In this document: positions 25,556 to 34,168 of the stretch, piece after piece
How positions within the stretch are numbered: the first letter of the stretch is position 1
How the letters are laid out: each line of letters opens with the position of its first letter
Assembly: GCA_050012175.1 (NCBI GenBank)
Contig: JBEKHR010000006.1
Span: 62,001 to 126,000 of the forward strand
Source of the DNA: CAVROP01 sp050012175
Lineage (GTDB): Bacteria > Acidobacteriota > Terriglobia > UBA7540
Length of the DNA stretch: 64,000 bases
Direction: 5' to 3'
The notes under the pieces: generated by a model
The model's database searches: none
What the model was told of the DNA's origin: nothing
Seen by the model: the letters and a program-made list of their open reading frames with translations, nothing else
Position numbers and translations under genes: made by a program

Positions 25556-27124
25556 CTAACGCGGGCCCGGTATTGCGCGGCCATGTCCAAGCGGATTGCG
25601 CAACCGGCCCCCTGGTCCGGCAAGTGCCGGAATCGTCGAGCCTGCGTGGGTAGGCGCGACCAAAGCATTCTGAGCTTCGTCGATCCGCTGCTGGCAGGCT
25701 TGCTCGCAATCGCTGCTGGGAACCAGCAGGGCCGCATGGATGTCGCCGGTGGAGAGCATGCCTTGGGCGAGAATCTCTCCCGAATCGTTGATATAAGCTC
25801 CCCAGTACAGATGCAGGTCTGTAGGGTTTTCAACGAGCGCGTTTAGGTCAACCATGGGGCCGCCCTTTTGCCAAAGAAAAGCACGCATGGTGGCCCACCC
25901 ACTGGGGCCCCACTCACCCGAACATTCGTTTGAAATTCCCACGATTTGCCCGAAATCATTCATGCCCGTGGCCTCGGAGCAGACGTCCTGTCCAATGGTT
26001 CCCAAATCTATGGGCTTTCCAAACCTCCAGAGGATGGCGTCATTACCTTGGTCCCCGGAGAGGGTAGCCCCCCCCACCACGTCGCCAAGCTCGTTGATCC
26101 AATAGACCCAGGAATAGTTTCCGCCATTTTTTTTGGGAGGCCGCAGGTCCCGAAGTACTCCACGGTCCCAAAGGAATCCATGAGAATATTCGTCGCCAGC
26201 TAGGGTGGAATTGCCTACCACCTGTCCCCTATCATTGAGCCAAACTGAATAGCCAATTGTGCCTCCCAAAGTGCCCAAGTCCCTCATCTTGCCGTTAGTC
26301 CAGAGAAAGGGATCCTCCGTGGGGATTCCAGTCCACGAATTAATGTCGTAAGACGTATATGACTCGCCGGCGATCTGACCGAACTGATTGATCGCTATTG
26401 CGGCGGCGTCGGGGCCGCCCAAGGTGTCCAGATCCCGCATGACGCCGTTTTGCCACACGAAAGCCCGCAATTGGGTTGTGCCAGGCCAAATCATGCCGTA
26501 GCCCAATCCGAATCCGGCCGAGAGCGGGTCTTCGGTGGCGTTGAGGGCCACCCCAACTACCTGGCCGAGGTCGTTCACGTCCCATGCGGAGCTCTGAGTA
26601 CCGCCCAAGGTGCCCAAGTCCCTAATCTTGCCCTTATCCCAGACCACAGCGTGGGCTTCTGGGTATCCAGTATCCGGATCAGGATATCCATTTTCTGCAA
26701 CCCCTGCGATCAGGCCGTGGTTGTTGATGGCACCACCGACGCTGCTATTGTTGCCGTCGTTGCCCGGGAGGGCGCCCAGATCAGTCAGGATGCCATGGTT
26801 CCACAGGAAGGCGTGCATCACGTAGCAGTCGGTTTGGATCATGTCGTAAAGGAATTGACCGAGGCAATGGGGGTTGAACGGATCGGGAGCTGCGGTTTGG
26901 CCGCCGCCAATCACTCCCTTGTTTGTAAGACTAATTACAAAAAACTGATTGACGCTGTCGGGGCCTCCGAGGGTGCCCAGATCATAAAGCGTGTACTGGT
27001 GGTGCTTGTGTTGTGTTTGCGCCTGCGGGAGTTCATAGACGTTGGGTTTTTGAGCCCAGGTCAGTTGTGCGCTGCCGATCAGCAGCAGCACCGCCGAAAA
27101 CACAATGTTGAATAGTTTACGCAT
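25556..27124 (-). CDS. Secreted HAF-repeat protein
   Basis: From the ATG at 27124 (GGAGGTGATTCT directly upstream) the protein has 522 residues. It starts with a signal peptide (MRKLFNIVFSAVLLLIGSAQ LTWAQ) and then repeats the HAF-type unit: YDLGTLGGPDSVNQFFVISL, LTDLGALPGNDGNN, IRDLGTLGGTQSSAWDVNDL, MRDLDTLGGPDAAAIAINQF, MRDLGTLGGTIGYSVWLNDR, IDLGTIGQDVCSEATGMNDF. Each unit pairs an AFLW(D/N) strand with a GQVVG strand, so a beta-propeller-like exported protein is expected. HAF proteins are abundant in Acidobacteriota, with unknown function. The upstream start at 27316 would add an implausible leader. It is 224 bp downstream of another secreted protein on the same strand, so co-transcription is possible. 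Confidence 0.92.
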   Translation of the reverse strand: MRKLFNIVFSAVLLLIGSAQLTWAQKPNVYELPQAQTQHKHHQYTLYDLGTLGGPDSVNQFFVISLTNKGVIGGGQTAAPDPFNPHCLGQFLYDMIQTDCYVMHAFLWNHGILTDLGALPGNDGNNSSVGGAINNHGLIAGVAENGYPDPDTGYPEAHAVVWDKGKIRDLGTLGGTQSSAWDVNDLGQVVGVALNATEDPLSAGFGLGYGMIWPGTTQLRAFVWQNGVMRDLDTLGGPDAAAIAINQFGQIAGESYTSYDINSWTGIPTEDPFLWTNGKMRDLGTLGGTIGYSVWLNDRGQVVGNSTLAGDEYSHGFLWDRGVLRDLRPPKKNGGNYSWVYWINELGDVVGGATLSGDQGNDAILWRFGKPIDLGTIGQDVCSEATGMNDFGQIVGISNECSGEWGPSGWATMRAFLWQKGGPMVDLNALVENPTDLHLYWGAYINDSGEILAQGMLSTGDIHAALLVPSSDCEQACQQRIDEAQNALVAPTHAGSTIPALAGPGGRLRNPLGHGRAIPGPR

Positions 27125-27348
27125 AGAATCACCTCCAAGAATTAGGAGAGCAATCACGCTTCTCCGTTTCATGTTTAAGCAGCTAGCACAGACTTGTTCT
27201 TGAAGTCTGCGGCTTTTGTCTTCCCAAGGTACGAACCGCAGAGTTACAGAACAACTCTGCGCTACCTTGCTTGCTCCACACGCGATCTTGAAATTGAGGG
27301 GCCCACAGCACCTCACGTGAGCCGGGCCCCCCTTTTTGGACTATGCGA

Positions 27349-27912
27349 TCAGTCTCGTTTTTCGTCACGATCCTTCATGCCGCAAATCATGCCCTGAGCC
27401 GGGCCGATCCAAAACCACGACGCACCCGCTGCTGCCGGTGGCAGTGTAATGTCGGGGGGTAACGTTACACCCGGTCCGAACGGTCCCGAAGAGATGAGGT
27501 TGCCGTAGGCGTGCTTGAACACTCCTGTCCCGTTGGCGAATGTGCCTAGTTCAACCACATCAAACACCCCGGAGTCGGAGACGGCGTCAGTCATGTGCTC
27601 CGTCACGAAGTGGGTCATCACTTGAATTGTGTTGCCCTTGCCAAAATCCAAGGTCCACGTCTCGGTTCCCAGGTAGATGTCCCCATCGTCGATAAACGAT
27701 GTGTTGACGACGAGAATCGTGGCATGGTAAACCTTGTTGCCGATCGTGATATCCGCCACCGCGTGCCAAGTGTCCGTTTCGCCGCCGTAGAATGTGCCCG
27801 AGAAGGGTTCGCACTGACACTGACCTTGAGCCTGGGCTGGGAGCGCAATCAGAATCAGCACCCCTATCGTCAAAACAGCCACCGATAACAGCTTCCGTAG
27901 TAAGTTCCGCAT
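27349..27912 (-). CDS. Secreted hypothetical protein
   Basis: A 187-residue protein whose ATG follows a GGGAG stretch and which starts with a long signal peptide (LLSVAVLTIGVLILIALPAQ AQ). The mature part opens with CQCEP and contains beta-rich segments (YHATILVVNTSFIDDGDIYL, ETWTLDFGKGNTIQVMTHFV), a Pro-rich VTLPPDITLPP stretch and a late GMICGM. No family is recognised. It is exported, and the cysteines may form a disulphide in the periplasm. The ORF lies upstream of the HAF protein gene on the same strand. Confidence 0.75.
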   Translation of the reverse strand: MRNLLRKLLSVAVLTIGVLILIALPAQAQGQCQCEPFSGTFYGGETDTWHAVADITIGNKVYHATILVVNTSFIDDGDIYLGTETWTLDFGKGNTIQVMTHFVTEHMTDAVSDSGVFDVVELGTFANGTGVFKHAYGNLISSGPFGPGVTLPPDITLPPAAAGASWFWIGPAQGMICGMKDRDEKRD

Positions 27913-28160
27913 GGTTGGAATTCTCCCTTCTTATTTTGAGAAAGTCGCCTCGGGCCTGAATCGCCCGCTACTCGCGCCCGAGGTTCGCGCTCAGCGCTTG
28001 CGAGCGTCAATGCACGGCGGGTAACAGCGAGGTAAAATGTTTGTACACGGCTAACCTCCTGAGGGGAGTGGGCTTGCCCCCTAATATACTTTGAGTGGCT
28101 TGTCTTTCAAGGGAACTCCTGGAGTGGTATACTTGCCCTCAACTAGTGGTAGTTGGTCCC
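27913..28160. other. Divergent intergenic region
   Basis: Separates the secreted protein (minus) from the winged-helix regulator (plus), so it should hold two promoters. AGTGGTATACTTGCC near 28123-28137 is a possible -10 area for the rightward gene. No operator dyad was found. Confidence 0.35.
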
Positions 28161-30101
28161 ATGAAGGACGGTAACGCTCGACCGCGCCCGCTGCGCTTTG
28201 GTGTTTTCGAAGTTGACCTTCGGACGGCAGAACTGCGCAAGCAGGGGATGAAGGTCAAGCTGTGCGGCCAGCCCTTTCAAATCCTCGCCATGCTGCTGGA
28301 GCATCCAGGGGAGCTAGTGACCCGCGAAGAGATTCGAGGGAAGCTCTGGGCGGGAGACACCTTCATTGATTTCGAGCACAGCGTCAACAGTTCGGTCAAA
28401 AGACTGCGCGAAGCGCTAGGCGACGCCGCCGAGCACCCCCGCTATATCGAGACACTGCCTCGGCACGGGTATCGCTTTATCGGAGCGGTGGAGCCCGTAC
28501 CCCCGGTGACTTTATCGGCGACGGGGGGCGGCGGGGAGGTCCGATTTCAGGCCCAATCAGATCGGACCATCGGACTCCAGAAACCGGAGACACCGGCGCG
28601 ACGGAAATGGTGGCTCGTCGTCGCCGGCGCCGCGATCATCGTGGCCTTGATGGCTTTGCTGGTCGCCCTGAACGTCGGCGGCCTGCGCGAGCGCGTTTTA
28701 CGGGCTGTAGGGGCGGTTCGCGAACCGCCCCTACAAATCCAATCCATCGCCGTGCTGCCGCTCGAGAATCTCTCGCACGACCCGGAGCAGGAATACTTCG
28801 CGGACGGCATGACAGACGAGTTGATCACCAACCTGGGCAAGGTCAGTGCGCTGCGCGTCATCTCCCGCCAGTCCATAATGCGCTACAAAGGGTCGAAGAA
28901 GCCGTTACCGGAGATCGCTCGTGAGCTGAACGTGGACGCGATCGTGGAAGGGACGGTCCAGCGATCCGGCGACCGAGTGCGAGTCACGGCCAACTTGGTC
29001 CACGCGAGGACTGACCGCCACCTGTGGGCCGAAACCTACGAACGCGACTTGGGCGATGTTCTTACCTTGCAGAGCGCGGTGGCCCAGGCCGTGGCGCGGG
29101 AGATCAAGGTCGCGATTTCCCCGGCGGAGTCCAGTCGTTTGGCCAGGGTGCGCTCGGTCAAGCCCGAGGCCTACGAGCTCTACTTGAAGGGCCGATATCA
29201 CTATTACAAGTGGACGCCCGACGATTTTCGGAAGGCTATTGAGTACTTCCAGAAGGCGATCGACGCCGATCCGGGTTGGGCTAAGCCTTATGCGGGGCTC
29301 GCCACCTCCTACGGCTGGCTTTGGACTGAGGGCGCTTTACCACCCCAGGAAGCGCTCCCTCGATTCGAGGCCGCTCTGAAAACAGCGCTCGCCATTGATG
29401 ACGCCGATCCCGAGGTGCGCTACGCTCTGGCCGCGAGCGCGTTCTACTACCGCTGGGATTGGGAGGAGGCGGATCGGGAATTTCAACGGGCCCTGGCGCT
29501 CGATCCGAACCTGGTCGAGGCACGATTCGAATACGCCTGGTTTTTGTCCTCCATGGGCCGCTTCCCCGCCGCCGTCGCCGAGGCACAGCGCGCAGTCGAG
29601 CGCGATCCCCTTTCTGTTTCCGCCAATCTCGCCCTGGGCAGCGTCTACTTCCTGGCGCACCAGGACGACCGGGCCATCGCGCAGTTGCGGCGCACTGCCG
29701 AACTGGAGCCGGAGGATTCCAGAGCCCGCGGGTTCCTGACCGGGATCTACGAACAAAAGCAGATGTACGGAGAAGCCATTGGGGAGCGCAAAAAAGTAAT
29801 GACACTACGGGGAGTTCCTGCCGAAAAATTAGCCGGCCTCCAACACGCTTACCAAAAGTCGGGACCCGAAGGCTACTGGAGGTGGCAACTATCGGAGGCC
29901 AAACGGCGCAACGCCCCCTATGAAATCGCGCTGGTTTATGCCCGCCTCGGCGACGCAGGTCAGGCAGTTGCCTGGCTGGAAAAAGCCTACCAACAGCACT
30001 ACTGCTATATGGTCCAACTGAAAACACTCCGTGGGTGGGACTCAGTTCGCTCCGACCCGCGCTTCCAAGACCTCCTGCGCCGCATGAATTTCCCGCCGTA
30101 G
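28161..30101 (+). CDS. Winged-helix DNA-binding protein with TolB-like and TPR domains
   Basis: From the ATG at 28161 the protein has 646 residues; an earlier in-frame start at 28095 adds an unlikely leader. Residues 10-107 are an OmpR/CadC-type winged helix (FQILAMLLEHPGELVTREEI, HSVNSSVKRLREALGD, PRYIETLPRHGYRFIG). A membrane segment follows at about 157-175 (WWLVVAGAAIIVALMALLVA). Next is a TolB-like domain (IAVLPLENLSHDPEQEYFAD, DAIVEGTVQRSGDRVRVTAN, LWAETYERDLGDVLTLQ), and then TPRs (KPYAGLATSYGWLW, ANLALGSVYFLAHQDDRAIA). A CadC-like inner-membrane transcription factor is likely. A perfect 28-bp palindrome (28707-28734) lies in frame just after the membrane segment. No target gene can be assigned. 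Confidence 0.92.
   Translation: MKDGNARPRPLRFGVFEVDLRTAELRKQGMKVKLCGQPFQILAMLLEHPGELVTREEIRGKLWAGDTFIDFEHSVNSSVKRLREALGDAAEHPRYIETLPRHGYRFIGAVEPVPPVTLSATGGGGEVRFQAQSDRTIGLQKPETPARRKWWLVVAGAAIIVALMALLVALNVGGLRERVLRAVGAVREPPLQIQSIAVLPLENLSHDPEQEYFADGMTDELITNLGKVSALRVISRQSIMRYKGSKKPLPEIARELNVDAIVEGTVQRSGDRVRVTANLVHARTDRHLWAETYERDLGDVLTLQSAVAQAVAREIKVAISPAESSRLARVRSVKPEAYELYLKGRYHYYKWTPDDFRKAIEYFQKAIDADPGWAKPYAGLATSYGWLWTEGALPPQEALPRFEAALKTALAIDDADPEVRYALAASAFYYRWDWEEADREFQRALALDPNLVEARFEYAWFLSSMGRFPAAVAEAQRAVERDPLSVSANLALGSVYFLAHQDDRAIAQLRRTAELEPEDSRARGFLTGIYEQKQMYGEAIGERKKVMTLRGVPAEKLAGLQHAYQKSGPEGYWRWQLSEAKRRNAPYEIALVYARLGDAGQAVAWLEKAYQQHYCYMVQLKTLRGWDSVRSDPRFQDLLRRMNFPP
28707..28734. repeat. 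In-frame 28-bp perfect palindrome
   Basis: GTAGGGGCGGTTCG (28707-28720) is followed at once by its reverse complement CGAACCGCCCCTAC (28721-28734). It encodes the VGAVREPPLQ linker between the membrane segment and the TolB-like domain, leaving the frame open. Similar palindromes are common dispersed repeats in bacterial genomes. Confidence 0.9.
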
Positions 30102-30609
30102 TGCCACATATGCCCCAGCATGTGATTTCGGCGCGAGTTGAAAAACTAAAGAGGGGTTGCCTCAGACCGACGAGTCACGCCTCGCTAGGAATCGGAAGGG
30201 CGGGGCTTCAGCCCCGCCGCACGCGGAGCCAGAGAGTCGCGGCTTTAGCCGCTGAAACCACATGTTCGCTAATGGCACTGGCCAGTGCTTCAGGGGCTGA
30301 AGCCCCTTTCTGACGGGCGCCTCGCGGCGGGGCTCAAGCCCCGCCCTTCCCCTAGAATTGGACGCAGGAGTTGGCTCATTTACACCAAGTTGCAAACCTC
30401 AAGACTTTTAGGGGCACGCCAGAGAATCACTTGGTTACAGGCCATCTTCCCGCTGGTCCCTTGGCACGCGCCAGCGAAGCTGCAACCGCGACCTCAAGTC
30501 CAGGTAACTCCGCCTTTCGAAAGCAGGCTGATTACTGTTGATACGATCCCCTTCACCCCTCAAACCTCCGCGCAAATACGTTAGCGCAGTTATGCAACCC
30601 GTGCTTGTG
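30102..30609. other. Intergenic region with palindromic repeats and repeat R1d
   Basis: No gene. 30190-30355 holds a cluster of GC-rich hairpins, including GGCGGGGCT at 30200-30208 with AGCCCCGCC at 30211-30219, and a second GCGGGGCTcaAGCCCCGC near 30328-30345. The end is the R1d repeat. Confidence 0.6.
30190..30355. repeat. Cluster of REP-like palindromes
   Basis: At least three short hairpins with GGGGCT..AGCCCC stems follow each other, the outermost two in inverted orientation. The pattern (REP/BIME-like) lies between the convergent ends of the regulator and GH39 genes, where such elements often act as transcription boundaries. Confidence 0.7.
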
Positions 30610-30634
30610 TCACTTCGCGAGCGTCACGGCGGCA
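30571..30634. repeat. Dispersed repeat R1, copy d (3' part)
   Basis: Shares AATACGTTAGCGCAGTT and GTGCTTGTGTCACTTCGCGA GCGTCACGGCG with copy b. It overlaps the end of the GH39-like gene: the reverse strand encodes its final VAAVTLAK and stop. Confidence 0.7.
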
Positions 30635-32124
30635 ACTCCGAATCCGCCCAGCTTGAAGGTTGATCCCGCAATCGAGCTTGAGGCTGGGGGGTTCGAGCCG
30701 GTCGTCAGGTCGATCATTTCGATCTTCCCTCCCCCGGCCTCGGGCAGGCTGATCTCGAATTCTCGATCGCGCTTGTTTACCAGCAGGACTTTTCGTTCTC
30801 CACTGCGACTCACAAACGCCTGCGTCATCACGTACCCCGAGTCGCTGGAAGCCTCCACAATCTTGTCGCCGGGCCGGAAGTTGTCGAGGATTAACTTGAG
30901 GACCCAGTATCGCGGGTTGGGTTGAGCAGTGTCCCAATCAAGCATGGCGATGCTCGGCCACAATCCGGGACCACAGGGTATGCCCGATTCGCCGGCCGCA
31001 TCGATGCCGAGCCGCGCCAGCCCCGCGAAAACATAAGCGTAGGTCGCCGCCGAGAGACTCCAATAGGAGGGCCGGATGGGTTTGAAGATGTAATCGGGGC
31101 TCGTCTGCGACCAGTCGTCAGGAAGCATCGTTCCGATCTCATTGACCATGGTGCCCGTCTTCGGTGATAGCATCTTTCGGATGGTTTCAATGTAACCGAC
31201 GATCTCCAGGAACTTGTCAGCTTGATTGAAATACGTGAACTGTTGAGCTTCCGGGGGTTCGTCCGCGTTCGGCACGGCGTAGAAATGGTAGGAGATCATA
31301 TCGAGTGGAATCCCAGGTTGGTGATGCTTGGGATTGAGAAAGTAGGTAAGGTACTCCGGATGTCCGACGATATAGGAATGTGAGATGCCCACAAACTTTG
31401 TCTGCGGTGAGACTTTATGAATCGCTTGCACCACGGCGTCGTAAAGCTTGGTGTAGGTTTCGGCACTAAACCCGTGCTCGAGGTCGGGTTCATTGAACAC
31501 TTCCCAATAGTCCACCTTGTAGTGATGTCCTGATGGGTGCCATTTCCCGAGCTCATCCGTAAAGCCGCCTTTCACATGCCAGGCGACAAGGCGCGCAAAG
31601 TAATCGGCAACCTCGCGAAAAGTGGGATCGCGGAGCTCCGTACCCTGCCCGTAATGCCACGCTTCTTTCCTCGGATCCGCCGGGTAGCGGACCGGTTCGG
31701 CCGTCTTGAACATCCATGCCGGGATGGTGGTGAAGTTCAGCACCACGGGATGCCCCTCGAGCGCTTTCATGACATCCTCGGTCACCGGATCGATGAGAGA
31801 GAAGTCCCATGACGTTGTGGTGGCAGTCGGGGGTTCCAGTTCTGCGACGCCGAGGTGGGGATAAACGTACCCCGCTCCTGTGTACCGCACCTCGTCAGCA
31901 CCAAGATCCCTGACCCTCTGAAGTATTTGATCGTGAAGCGGGGCGCCGCGCATCAAAGCTGGCGACGCGCCTACCAACAGAGTCGGCGTTGTCCGCGAAA
32001 CACGGATGACCCGGTCCCAGTGAACCTGAACCTTGACGGGCTGTTCTCCCGCCCAAATAGTGGAAATGCCGAAGAACAGAACGAGCACGAAAGATGAACA
32101 CACGGCGCTTCTACGACGGCACAT
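30610..32124 (-). CDS. Secreted GH39-like glycoside hydrolase
   Basis: A 504-residue protein with a signal peptide (VLVLFFGISTIWAG) and a GH39/clan-A TIM barrel. The acid/base glutamate is E212 in WEVFNEPDL and the nucleophile is E329 in MVNEIG, at typical spacing. Other barrel landmarks are VVLNFTTIPAWMF, DMISYHFYAVPN and the C-terminal beta domain (KVLLVNKRDREFEISLPEAG). GH39 members act on beta-xylosides or alpha-iduronides; which one is not readable here. It probably degrades oligosaccharides in the periplasm. The last codons fall inside repeat R1d, a sign that the repeat was captured by, or derived from, a gene end of this sort. It stands alone; neighbours are a regulator and repeats. 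Confidence 0.85.
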   Translation of the reverse strand: MCRRRSAVCSSFVLVLFFGISTIWAGEQPVKVQVHWDRVIRVSRTTPTLLVGASPALMRGAPLHDQILQRVRDLGADEVRYTGAGYVYPHLGVAELEPPTATTTSWDFSLIDPVTEDVMKALEGHPVVLNFTTIPAWMFKTAEPVRYPADPRKEAWHYGQGTELRDPTFREVADYFARLVAWHVKGGFTDELGKWHPSGHHYKVDYWEVFNEPDLEHGFSAETYTKLYDAVVQAIHKVSPQTKFVGISHSYIVGHPEYLTYFLNPKHHQPGIPLDMISYHFYAVPNADEPPEAQQFTYFNQADKFLEIVGYIETIRKMLSPKTGTMVNEIGTMLPDDWSQTSPDYIFKPIRPSYWSLSAATYAYVFAGLARLGIDAAGESGIPCGPGLWPSIAMLDWDTAQPNPRYWVLKLILDNFRPGDKIVEASSDSGYVMTQAFVSRSGERKVLLVNKRDREFEISLPEAGGGKIEMIDLTTGSNPPASSSIAGSTFKLGGFGVAAVTLAK

Positions 32125-32790
32125 TATCCAACCTCCATAAGGGCCTGATATTTGCGAGCGAAGTTCTGACCGAAAAGGTCAAGCAGCGGATTATATGTAC
32201 TCAGCGGGAGCGCGTCAACAAACTGGTGCGTTTGGGGTGCGCGACGCAGAAGTGAGGCTTCGGCAATTCGTCGTCTGGAGGGTGTTACCGAGCGTATTAA
32301 GTGCGCTAGGGAAAGGCCCGGAGGGCCGATCCCGCCTTGCGGGATAGCCCAGGGCGCCAGCCCTGGGTCCAGAAGGCCCTCTGGTTGGCGGGAGCCCCAG
32401 CGGGGCGAAAGAATAAGGTTTCGACACGGGAACTCTCCCTGGTTCTGCCGCCCCTTGCGGGGCTTGACCGGCGCTGGGGCTTGGTTTCCCAGGGCTCGCG
32501 CCCTGGGCTAAGTTCTATCGCCCGCTAGGCGGGCTCCGGACCACCCTGCTGCCGCCGCCCCTAAGCTTTCGCAAATATGTCATGCACCAGCGGCAGGACT
32601 CCCACTTTTGTATCGCACACCCCAGCATTTGGCACTGTCCTAATTCGACTCGTCGAGCTGGCCCCGCGCGGCGAGGCCGGCGCTGCATTCAAAATGGGAC
32701 ACCACCCACCGGACGCTACTCGATAACCGGCCTCGCTCATCAAGTTTCTGTTCCCAGTCGCAGGGCGAAATTCGCTTCCCACGACACGAG
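32125..32790. other. Intergenic region with GC-rich repeats
   Basis: No gene. From about 32310 to 32530 the sequence has repeated inverted motifs such as CCCAGGGCGCCAGCCCTGGG (32350 area) and GCGGGATAGCCC, GGCGGGAGCC. The remainder shows nothing recognised. Confidence 0.55.
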
Positions 32791-33288
32791 TTACAAATGA
32801 AAGGAAGGCCCCGGCTCGGTGTCGGCGACGGGAGAGCTTCCAGCCAGCAAGCGATAAATCGCTCGATCCAAGGAGAGCGCGCCGGCGCCCCGGACGATGA
32901 TAGCCACGGCGATTGCGATGGCAAGCAGGTGGTATTCGTACCCCTCGCCCTTCTGGGTCCCTGACCAGTTCGCGAAAAATCCGAAGTGCCTGTGAAGCAT
33001 CGCAATGGCGACAAGCATGTTAACGCCGATGCCAGAGGCGGCAATGCGGCTAAGGAGCCCCAAGATCAGGCCTAGCCCCCCAAAAAACTCAGCGGCAATG
33101 GCCAGGAAAGCGAGTGGAGTGGGGATGCCCATCGTCTTGGTGAAGAACCCCATCGTGCCGCTGAAGCCATAGCCGCCAAACCAGCCCAGCATCTTTTGCG
33201 CTCCGTGAGCGAAGAAAACAATTCCCAATACAACCCGTAATATCGTGAATACCCAATCCGCGTCGGTCTTAAACAATTTGCTAAGCAT
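32791..33288 (-). CDS. DoxX family membrane protein
   Basis: The ATG at 33288 follows AAGGAGG at a good distance, giving 165 residues. It contains four hydrophobic segments (WVFTILRVVLGIVFFAHGAQ, LAFLAIAAEFFGGLGLILGL, IGVNMLVAIAMLHRHFGFF, YEYHLLAIAIAVAIIVRG) and the conserved FFAHGAQKMLGWFGG motif of DoxX. DoxX proteins are small inner-membrane proteins linked to redox or thiol stress resistance; the exact reaction is not known for this subfamily. It follows a MarR repressor gene after 143 bp on the same strand and is probably its main target. A longer ORF that fuses both reading frames is an artefact. Confidence 0.92.
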   Translation of the reverse strand: MLSKLFKTDADWVFTILRVVLGIVFFAHGAQKMLGWFGGYGFSGTMGFFTKTMGIPTPLAFLAIAAEFFGGLGLILGLLSRIAASGIGVNMLVAIAMLHRHFGFFANWSGTQKGEGYEYHLLAIAIAVAIIVRGAGALSLDRAIYRLLAGSSPVADTEPGPSFHL

Positions 33289-33431
33289 TGGTAAAGCCTC
33301 CTTAATCATTGAATCCCCCTCGGTCTCTGCCCATGGCCAGCGGCCTGCGAACCTGCGCTTTCGGCCGTGCTCGGGGGCAGCGAGTTGTAGCGTATCACGA
33401 TATTCGTTACAACAGGTATTGGATGCAAAAA

Positions 33432-33899
33432 CTAGGCGGAGGTTACACGTGCAGTATTCAGGAGGCCCATCAGGAGCCGGAGTCGTCGCTTCCCCAGATG
33501 TCCCAACTGCCGGCGGTGGAACTCCTCGATGGGCACATCGAGTTCGGCGAGGATTCGCAAACCTTCGGGGGCGATCCGCACCGTGATGACGCGCCGGTCC
33601 TTGCTGTCGCGCGCCCGCACCACAAGGCCACGCTTTTCCAGGCGGTCCAGCAGGCGAGTGATATCCGGGTCGTGGGTGATCATGCGCTCCGCCACCTCTC
33701 CGCAGCACAGGCCGCTGGGTCCGGCGCCGCGAAGAATCCGCAGCACGTTGTATTGGGTGCCGGAAAGCCCCGAGCGCTTGATCGCCTCCTCTGCGCCGCG
33801 CGCCAGGAGGTCCGCCGTCCGCTGGAGGCTGAGATACGCTTCCTGCTCCAGGCTGCGTGAAGCCCTGTGTGACTCGGTGGTGCTTCCTCCTTTTGCCAT
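33432..33899 (-). CDS. MarR family transcriptional regulator
   Basis: A 155-residue protein with a MarR winged-helix fold: LSGTQYNVLRILRGAGPSG, CCGEVAERMITHDPDITRLL DRLEKRGLV (recognition helix) and wing RARDSKDRRVITVRIAPEG. C-terminal helices (FHRRQLGHLGKRRLRLLMGL L) serve for dimerisation. A pair of cysteines (CC at the start of the winged helix) could make it thiol- or oxidant-responsive, which would suit a DoxX partner, but this is inferred. A palindromic CGTTATAACG sits 15 nt upstream of the start, the likely autoregulatory operator. It is co-directional with the DoxX gene. Confidence 0.93.
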   Translation of the reverse strand: MAKGGSTTESHRASRSLEQEAYLSLQRTADLLARGAEEAIKRSGLSGTQYNVLRILRGAGPSGLCCGEVAERMITHDPDITRLLDRLEKRGLVVRARDSKDRRVITVRIAPEGLRILAELDVPIEEFHRRQLGHLGKRRLRLLMGLLNTARVTSA

Positions 33900-33901
33900 G
33901 C

Positions 33902-33930
33902 TTCAACTATATGCGTTATAACGACTATTG
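33902..33930 (-). promoter_or_regulatory. Predicted MarR operator
   Basis: A 10-bp perfect palindrome CGTTATAACG lies at 33914-33923, flanked by a partly symmetric CAATAGT..ATAGTTG extension. Its position just upstream of the MarR start, in an AT-rich patch amid GC-rich DNA, fits a repressor site overlapping the promoter of a self-regulated MarR-DoxX operon. Confidence 0.5.
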
Positions 33931-33973
33931 TCAAGAGGAATAGTCAGCCCCATGAGTCTTGGTCTGGTCTACG

Positions 33974-34001
33974 CTTTTTCCGAGACTCCGCTCGGAAAAA
34001 G
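33974..34001. repeat. Hairpin between MarR and mqnC
   Basis: CTTTTTCCGAG (33974-33984) pairs with CTCGGAAAAAG (33991-34001) around a 6-nt loop. The stem carries its own A/T runs, but no U-tract follows in either direction, so termination is uncertain. Confidence 0.5.
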
Positions 34002-34011
34002 TGGCTGGCGC

Positions 34012-34131
34012 GAAGCGCTTTGGAGTGCGGTCCCGCCTTGCGGGACCGCTTTTGCGGCCCGAGCTTGCTCGAGCCGCTGCCGGAAGCAAGCTTCCGGCGA
34101 AGGAAAGCGGCAGCAAGTTGCCGCACTCCAG
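34012..34131. repeat. Composite palindromic repeat R2, copy a
   Basis: Starts GAAGCGCTTTGGAGTGCGG and ends GGCAGCAAGTTGCCGCACTC CA; both outer arms are alike and inverted. The middle is a set of small hairpins (GGTCCCGCCTTGCGGGACC; GCCGGAAGCAAGCTTCCGGC). The same outer parts recur at 41872-42118. Confidence 0.75.
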
Positions 34132-34168
34132 AACTCGCTGGGTGTTGCTCGCCAACGAAATCCCACAA

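Noticed and set aside
32791..33906. 371-codon minus-strand ORF apparently joining MarR and DoxX
   Set aside because: Its N-terminal 200 codons are out of frame with the MarR gene and have no family resemblance. The DoxX part starts at 33288, where a good ribosome-binding site lies.
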